Positions 32,107 through 37,322 of a stretch of 37,322 bases of DNA are shown one piece after another. The position numbers and the translations under genes are program-made. Location of the stretch: positions 1 to 37,322 of the forward strand of contig NZ_QURH01001053.1 of the NCBI RefSeq assembly GCF_003428695.1. The letters run 5' to 3'. Origin of the DNA: Actinomadura logoneensis (lineage in GTDB: Bacteria > Actinomycetota > Actinomycetes > Streptosporangiales > Streptosporangiaceae). The notes beneath the pieces are model-generated. The model made no database searches. It had not been told where the DNA came from and saw only the letters and a program-made list of their open reading frames with translations. Every line of letters begins with the position of its first letter. The stretch's first letter is position 1.

Positions 32107-33798
32107 TCAGCCGGCGAGGGCCTCCCGGCGGACGGCGTCCGCGGCGCGGTCGTCCAGGGCCGCCTCCGCCTTCAGTTCGGCCTCCACGCGCGCGTGGTAC
32201 GCGGCCACCTCCCGCTCGAGGTCGGCCTCGTCCCAGCCGAGCAGCGGAGCGGCGATCCGCGCCGCCGGACGGGCCGCGGCGCGTCCCCGGTCGGGCGTCT
32301 CGATCGAGACGTGGGTCCGCCGGACGAGCAGGTCGTCCAGGTGGAGGGCCCCCTCGGCGAGCGCCGCATAGTAGATCTCGGCGTTGAGATACGACTCCGC
32401 CCCCTCCAGGGGCTCGCCGAGACCCGGGTGTTCACCGACGAGGTCGAGCAGCTCGGTCGTGAGCGTCCCGTAGCGGCGCAGCAGGTGCTCGACGCGCCAC
32501 TGCGGAAGGCCGCTCGTGCGGGCGTGCAGGGCGCGCTGGTTCCACGCCGCCGCGAAGCCGTCCGCCCCGAGGAGCGGAAGGCGGTGGGTGCACGACGCCG
32601 GCACCTTCTCCGGCAGGTCGCGGACCGCCGCGTCCACCGCGTCCTTGGCCATGACCCGGTACGTCGTGTACTTGCCTCCCGCCACGACCGTGAGGCCCTC
32701 GACCGGGTTCGCCACGGCGTGCTCGCGCGAGAGCTCGGCGGTCTCGGCGCTGTTCCCGGCGAGCAGCGGCCGGAGTCCGGCGTAGACGCCGACGATGTCG
32801 TCCCGGCCCAGGGGGTTCTTCAGGAGCTCGTTGGCGTGGTCGAGGATGTAGTCGACGTCGCTCCGGCTGGCGGACGGGTCCCGGAGGTCCAGGTCCCAGG
32901 GGGTGTCGGTGGTGCCGATGATCCAGTGCCTGTCCCACGGGATGATGAACAGGACGCTCTTCTCGGTCCGGCTGATGATCCCGGCGGAGAGCTCGATCCG
33001 GTCCCGCGGGACGAGGATGTGGACGCCCTTGGACGCCCGGACGTCGAACGGCGCCCGCGCGCCGCCCATCTTCTGGATCTCGTCCGTCCACACGCCCGCG
33101 GCGTTGATGGTGCGCCGGGCCCGCACCTCGTGCTCCTCGCCCGTCTCCCCGTCGCGGACCACCGCGCCCGCGACGCGCGACCCGTCGTAAAGGAACCGCA
33201 CCGCCTGCGCGCGGTTGAGGCAGACCGCCCCGTAGTGCGCCGCCGTCCGGGCGAGGAGCATGGTGTAGCGGGCGTCGTCGGTCTGGCCGTCGTAGTACTT
33301 CACCGCTCCGACGAAGGCGTCGTCGCGCAGCCCCGGGGACTCGCGCAGCACCCGCCTCCTGCTCAGGTGGCGGTGGCCGGGGACGCCGCGCCGTCCGCCC
33401 ATGGTGTCGTAGAGCAGGACGCCGCTGCCCACGTACGGGCGCTCCCAGACCCGGTGCCGCAGCGGGTAGAGGAACGGCACCGGCCGGGCCAGGTAGGGGG
33501 CGAGGGTGCTGAGGATGAGGGAGCGTTCCTGCAGCGCCTCCCGGACGAGCCCGAAGTTGAGCTGTTCCAGGTAGCGCAGGCCGCCGTGGATGAGCTTGCT
33601 GGACCGGCTGGACGTGCCGGAGCCGAAGTCGTGGGCCTCCACCAGGCCGACGCGCAGGCCGCGGGTGACCGCGTCGAGCGCCGCGCCGCAGCCCACGACG
33701 CCGCCGCCGATGACCAGCACGTCGAGGTCCGTGTCCGCGAGGGTCCGCGCCGCCTCCCGGCGCGCCCGCGGGCCGAGGGTCCGAGCTCGGGTCGTCAT
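32107..33798 (-). CDS. glpD: FAD-dependent glycerol-3-phosphate dehydrogenase
   Basis: This 563-residue protein has the FAD-binding GGGVVGCGAA near residues 30-39 and the GlpD-typical GSGTSSRSSKLIHGGLRYLEQ. SGVLLYDTMG, IGTTDTPWD and VYAGLRPLL follow, and it ends in the helical C-terminal domain (RRYGTLTTELLDL...). It oxidises glycerol-3-phosphate to dihydroxyacetone phosphate and passes electrons to the quinone pool at the membrane. ATG 33798 overlaps the last base of the glpK stop (TGATG), so the genes are translationally coupled. A hairpin follows 20 bp after the stop. Confidence 0.96.
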   Translation of the reverse strand: MTTRARTLGPRARREAARTLADTDLDVLVIGGGVVGCGAALDAVTRGLRVGLVEAHDFGSGTSSRSSKLIHGGLRYLEQLNFGLVREALQERSLILSTLAPYLARPVPFLYPLRHRVWERPYVGSGVLLYDTMGGRRGVPGHRHLSRRRVLRESPGLRDDAFVGAVKYYDGQTDDARYTMLLARTAAHYGAVCLNRAQAVRFLYDGSRVAGAVVRDGETGEEHEVRARRTINAAGVWTDEIQKMGGARAPFDVRASKGVHILVPRDRIELSAGIISRTEKSVLFIIPWDRHWIIGTTDTPWDLDLRDPSASRSDVDYILDHANELLKNPLGRDDIVGVYAGLRPLLAGNSAETAELSREHAVANPVEGLTVVAGGKYTTYRVMAKDAVDAAVRDLPEKVPASCTHRLPLLGADGFAAAWNQRALHARTSGLPQWRVEHLLRRYGTLTTELLDLVGEHPGLGEPLEGAESYLNAEIYYAALAEGALHLDDLLVRRTHVSIETPDRGRAAARPAARIAAPLLGWDEADLEREVAAYHARVEAELKAEAALDDRAADAVRREALAG

Positions 33799-35312
33799 CA
33801 CATCTCCACCCAGTCCAGCGCCCGGGCGACCGCCCGGTGCCATTCGTCGCGGGCCGCGGCGCGGTGCTCGTCGGAGCGTTCCGGGAGCCAGCGGCGGTCC
33901 TCGTGCCAGTTGTCTCGAAGTTCGGTGGTGGACGTCCAGTGGCCGGCGGCGAGGCCGGCCGCGTAGGCGGCGCCGAGCGCGGTCGTCTCCGCGACGACCG
34001 GACGGCTCACCGGGACGCCGAGCAGGTCCGCCTGGATCTGCATGCACAGGTCGTTCGCGGTGACGCCGCCGTCCACCTTGAGGACGGTCAGTTTCACGCC
34101 GGAGTCCTTCTCCATCGCCTCGGCGACGTCCCGGCTCTGGTGGCAGATGGCCTCCAGCGTCGCCCGCGCCAGGTGCCCCTTGTGGCTGAACCGGGTCAGC
34201 CCGACCAGGGCGCCGCGCGCGTCCGGCCGCCAGTGCGGCGCGAACAGGCCGGAGAAGGCGGGGACGAAGCAGGCCCCGCCGGTGTCGGGGACCTGGCGGG
34301 CGAGGGCCTCGATCTCCGCGGCGTCGCGGATGATGCCCATCTGGTCGCGCAGCCACTGCACGGCCGCCCCGGTGGCCGCGATCGATCCCTCCAGCGCGTA
34401 CACGGGCGGCTCGTCGCCGAAGCGGTAGCAGACCGTGGACAGCAGTCCGTGGTCCGACCGGACGAGGGTGGTGCCGGTGTTGAGCAGGAGGAAGTTGCCG
34501 GTGCCGTAGGTGTTCTTGGCGTCCCCCGGGGCGAGGCACAGCTGTCCGACCATGGCGGCCTGCTGGTCCCCGAGTACGGCGGTCAGCGGCACCGGGCCCT
34601 TCAGCGGCCCGGTGGCGGTGGTCAGGCCGTGGCCGTCCGGGACGGCCGACGACCGGATCTCGGGAAGCACCGACCGCGGCACGTCGAAGACCGCCAGGAG
34701 CTCGTCGTCCCAGTCGAGCGTCTCCAGGTCCATGAGCATGGTGCGGCTGGCGTTGGTCACGTCCGTGGCGTGCACGCCGCCGTCCACGCCGCCGGTGAGG
34801 TTCCACAGCAGCCAGGTGTCGAGGGTGCCGAAGACCGCGTCGCCCGCCTCGGCGTCGCGGCGGGCGTCCGGGACGTTGTCGAGGATCCACCGCAGCTTGG
34901 CCCCGGAGAAGTAGGTCGCCGGGGGAAGGCCCGTCCGGTGCCGGACGAGCCGTCCGCGGTCGTCGGACGCGAGGGCGCCGACCAGGGCGTCGGTCCGGGT
35001 GTCCTGCCAGACGACGGCGTTGCCGTAGGGGCGTCCGGTGCGGCGGTTCCACACGACGGTCGTCTCCCGCTGGTTGGCCACGCCGAGAGCGGCCAGGTCG
35101 CGCGGGCCGAGCCCGGTGTCGGCCATCACCTTCTCGATGACCTGGACGGTGTTGTTCCAGATCTCGACCGGATCGTGCTCCACCCATCCGGGCCTCGGCA
35201 GGATCTGCCGGTGCTCGACCTGCGCGCCGGCGACGACGTGGCCGCCGTGGTCGAAGACCATGAAACGGGTGCTGGTCGTCCCGTGGTCCACCGCCGCGAC
35301 GAGGTCACCCAA
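33798..35312 (-). CDS. glpK: Glycerol kinase
   Basis: This 504-residue FGGY kinase has the GlpK hallmarks: [13 protein letters not shown] at 9-21, [20 protein letters not shown] with the glycerol-binding Arg-Glu pair, [12 protein letters not shown], and [17 protein letters not shown]. It makes sn-glycerol-3-phosphate for the coupled glpD gene. The start appears to be TTG 35312 with AGGGAGG 6 nt upstream; no ATG or GTG fits. This overlaps the end of the Gfo/Idh/MocA gene by 8 nt. No glycerol facilitator gene (glpF) is seen, and the ABC permease at the head of the cluster may take its place. Confidence 0.95.
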   Translation of the reverse strand: MGDLVAAVDHGTTSTRFMVFDHGGHVVAGAQVEHRQILPRPGWVEHDPVEIWNNTVQVIEKVMADTGLGPRDLAALGVANQRETTVVWNRRTGRPYGNAVVWQDTRTDALVGALASDDRGRLVRHRTGLPPATYFSGAKLRWILDNVPDARRDAEAGDAVFGTLDTWLLWNLTGGVDGGVHATDVTNASRTMLMDLETLDWDDELLAVFDVPRSVLPEIRSSAVPDGHGLTTATGPLKGPVPLTAVLGDQQAAMVGQLCLAPGDAKNTYGTGNFLLLNTGTTLVRSDHGLLSTVCYRFGDEPPVYALEGSIAATGAAVQWLRDQMGIIRDAAEIEALARQVPDTGGACFVPAFSGLFAPHWRPDARGALVGLTRFSHKGHLARATLEAICHQSRDVAEAMEKDSGVKLTVLKVDGGVTANDLCMQIQADLLGVPVSRPVVAETTALGAAYAAGLAAGHWTSTTELRDNWHEDRRWLPERSDEHRAAARDEWHRAVARALDWVEM

Positions 35313-36426
35313 GACCGGCCTCCCTCGGGAGGCCCCGCCCCCGGCCGGCCGCGGCGGCGTCCCCGTCCCGGCCGGCGACCCGCGGTGCCGCGGCGGTGCC
35401 GGTCTTCGCCGACTCCTGGGCGGCCAGCGCGAAGGCGAGGACCTCCGCCCCCTCCTCGCCGGTCAGGGACGGGGACGTGCCGTCGCGGAGCGCGTCGACG
35501 AAGTGCCTCCCGGAGTTCAGGAAGCTGCTCTCCCAGCCGGTCGGCATGTCGGAGAAGCCGCGGGTCTCGCCGTCGCGGTACAGGATGACCGGCGGCACGT
35601 CCAGCATCCGCCCGTGCCCGCGGGTGACCCAGATGACGCCGCGCGTCCCGGTGATCTCGACGCGGTCGTCCTGCGCGTACTGGGCGGTGTGGAGCCGCAG
35701 GTCCGGGGAGTAGGCCACCTCGAGGGAGCCGACCTGGCCGTCCGGGTGGTGCCAGCTGACGATGGACGGGCAGTCCAGGACGCCGTCCATCGAGGACCCG
35801 ATGAACGCGTGGACGCGGTCGGCGAGGCCGAGGAAGTACCAGGCGATGGCGAACTTGTGGTGCCCGTCGTCGAAGACCAGCGGCCCGCCGCCGCACTTGG
35901 ACTCGTCGATCCGCCAGGCCGACGCGGCGGCGGGGACGTCCCACGCCGTCGGGCTCCAGCCCGGGTTCGACTTGATGCGGATGCTCAGCAGGTCGCCGAT
36001 CTCGCCGTTCTCGACCAGTTCCTTCGCGCGCACGACCGGCGGGTAGAAGACGAAGTTCTCGAACACCTTGAACGTGACACCGCGCTCGTGCCCGGCGCGG
36101 ACCATCAGGGCCGCCTCGTCCATCGACAGGGCCATCGGCTTCTGCAGCGACACGTGCTTGCCGGCGTCCATCGCGTCGAGCGTGATCGGGGCGTGGAGGT
36201 GGTGCGGCACCAGGATCTCGACCGCGTCCACGTCCGAGCGCGCGAGCAGGTCGCGGTAGTCCTGGTACCGGCCGCTCTCCGGGACGCCCCAGGCCGCGCC
36301 CCGGGTGGCGAGGTTGGCCGCGTCGGGGTCGGCGACGGCGACGATCGTCGCCTCCGGGTGGTCGAGGTAGGCGTGGGCGTGCAGGTCCGAGATGCGGCCG
36401 CAGCCGATGATCCCCAGTCGGATCAC
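35305..36426 (-). CDS. Gfo/Idh/MocA family NAD(P)-dependent oxidoreductase
   Basis: This 373-residue protein has an N-terminal Rossmann fold ([16 protein letters not shown] at 5-20) and the [28 protein letters not shown] segment. That segment carries the family lysine (EKP motif, here QKP). A C-terminal GFO_IDH_MocA_C domain has [14 protein letters not shown] near the catalytic His region. Family members oxidise sugar or polyol hydroxyls, some as the first step of glycoside cleavage. The start is GTG 36426. The C-terminal ~25 residues are Ala/Gly/Arg-rich and overlap the glpK start. Its place between an ABC sugar permease and glpK suggests it acts on a glycerol-containing or related polyol substrate. 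That is inference. Confidence 0.92.
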   Translation of the reverse strand: MIRLGIIGCGRISDLHAHAYLDHPEATIVAVADPDAANLATRGAAWGVPESGRYQDYRDLLARSDVDAVEILVPHHLHAPITLDAMDAGKHVSLQKPMALSMDEAALMVRAGHERGVTFKVFENFVFYPPVVRAKELVENGEIGDLLSIRIKSNPGWSPTAWDVPAAASAWRIDESKCGGGPLVFDDGHHKFAIAWYFLGLADRVHAFIGSSMDGVLDCPSIVSWHHPDGQVGSLEVAYSPDLRLHTAQYAQDDRVEITGTRGVIWVTRGHGRMLDVPPVILYRDGETRGFSDMPTGWESSFLNSGRHFVDALRDGTSPSLTGEEGAEVLAFALAAQESAKTGTAAAPRVAGRDGDAAAAGRGRGLPREAGLG

Positions 36427-36451
36427 AGTGGTTCTCCTCAGGTTGTGAAGG

Positions 36452-37322
36452 TCAGCCCTTGACCGCGCCGGTGGTGATGCCGGCGATGAAGTGCTTCTGG
36501 AAGGCGATGAAGACGGCCATCGTGGGCAGGCTCGCGAGCACCGCCATCGCGGCCTGGGTCCCGTAGGCCACGGAGAACTGGCCCTGCAGGGAGAGGATGC
36601 CGACCATCACGGTCCGCACCTCGTCCGAGCGGGTGAACACCAGCGGGTACAGGAAGTCGTTCCAGATGAAGGTGAACTGCAGCGTGGCCAGCGCCGCGAG
36701 CGCGGGACGCGCCACCGGCAGGATCACCGACACCAGGATGCGCGGCTCGCTCGCGCCGTCGATCAGCCCGGCCTCCCGCAGCTCGTCCGGCACCGAGCGG
36801 AAGAAGTTCCGCATGACCAGGGCGCACAGCGAGATGCCGTAACCGCCGTGGACGATGATCATCGGCCACAGCGTGTCGTAGAGGCCGTTGACGTTGAACA
36901 GCTTGAACAGCGGGATCAGCAGGACCTGCGGCGGGACGAACAGCCCCGCGACGAAGAAGAGCGTGATCAGGCCGGCGCCGCGCGGGCGGAGCTTGGCGAC
37001 CGCGTAGCCGACCAGGGTGCCGAGGACGACGGAGACCGCCGTCGCCGGGACCGTGACGAGGAAGGAGTTCAGCAGGTAGGTGCGGGCGTTCCCGTCCGAC
37101 CACGCCTTCAGGTAGTTGTCGGTGGTGAGGTCGCCGCTGGGCGTCCACAGCCCGTTCCGCGCGATCTCGGGGTTGGACTTGAAGGACGTGAGGACGACGC
37201 CGAGCACCGGCGTCAGGAACGCGATGCCGAAGACCAGCAGCAGCGCGAGGGCCAGGGCACGCCCGCCGCGTTCGCGGCGGCGCGGCGGCGCGGGGACCCG
37301 CCCCGGGGCCGTCTCCTCGCCG
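36452..37322 (-). CDS. Carbohydrate ABC transporter permease, MalG/AraQ type, 5' end beyond the window
   Basis: The frame is open to the right edge, so the start lies outside; about 289 residues are visible. It begins with a basic cytoplasmic stretch and a first membrane segment (ALALALLLVFGIAFLTPVLG). The family-typical NPEIARNGLWTPSG...TTDNYLKAW periplasmic region and about five more membrane segments follow. The EAA loop (VPDELREAGLIDGASEPRIL) contacts the ATPase. It ends with FIAFQKHFIAGITTGAVKG, the conserved MalG-like tail. The partner permease and binding protein are probably just outside. Located 25 bp upstream of the Gfo/Idh/MocA gene, it likely imports the polyol or glycoside handled by this operon. 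Confidence 0.94.
   Translation of the reverse strand, partial: GEETAPGRVPAPPRRRERGGRALALALLLVFGIAFLTPVLGVVLTSFKSNPEIARNGLWTPSGDLTTDNYLKAWSDGNARTYLLNSFLVTVPATAVSVVLGTLVGYAVAKLRPRGAGLITLFFVAGLFVPPQVLLIPLFKLFNVNGLYDTLWPMIIVHGGYGISLCALVMRNFFRSVPDELREAGLIDGASEPRILVSVILPVARPALAALATLQFTFIWNDFLYPLVFTRSDEVRTVMVGILSLQGQFSVAYGTQAAMAVLASLPTMAVFIAFQKHFIAGITTGAVKG

Overview
The window is very GC-rich DNA, with G or C dominating third codon positions. It carries typical actinomycete families: an FG-GAP/VCBS secreted protein, a TipAS-type regulator, an NB-ARC/TPR protein, a GH15 protein and PucR. This points to a filamentous actinobacterium. Streptosporangiales such as Actinomadura is my best guess, but nothing in the window proves the genus. 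I saw no rRNA, tRNA, CRISPR array or intact transposase.

Left part (1-16633). A truncated flippase-like membrane protein is followed by an S12 serine hydrolase. Next comes a tightly packed plus-strand operon (3425-11883): a fused two-domain peptide-ABC ATPase, two permeases, a lipoprotein binding protein, an erythromycin-esterase-like protein and an S9 prolyl oligopeptidase. A minus-strand operon (16633-11858) runs tail-to-tail against it and overlaps it by 26 bp. That operon encodes an M20 deacylase, a GNAT acyltransferase, an N-succinylamino-acid racemase/OSBS-type enolase and a PucR regulator. GNAT, racemase and M20 together match the known route that turns D-amino acids irreversibly into L-amino acids. 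The two operons together read as a module for peptide and D-amino-acid salvage.

Middle part (16634-26310) is accessory. It holds a frameshifted VCBS-repeat pseudogene, a transposase remnant, and a two-gene cassette (19406-22554). The cassette encodes a small two-helix membrane protein translationally coupled to an NB-ARC-type NTPase with ten TPR units. Both proteins carry the same 20-residue motif (consensus ASGxGA[IV]AAGx[SD]VxxSxTxV): two copies at the C-terminus of the small protein and one at the N-terminus of the NTPase. This is the most interesting object in the window. It looks like a bacterial NLR and membrane effector that could talk through a homotypic, possibly amyloid, motif. Then follow a secreted type B carboxylesterase divergent from a TetR regulator, with two palindromic operator-like sites between them, and a chimeric DUF2268/TipAS pseudogene.

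Right part (26308-37322) is metabolic: an APH-fold kinase, a zinc alcohol dehydrogenase, a GH15 protein, an SMP-30 lactonase with gluconokinase, and a minus-strand operon of sugar-ABC permease (cut by the window end), Gfo/Idh/MocA oxidoreductase, glycerol kinase and glycerol-3-phosphate dehydrogenase.
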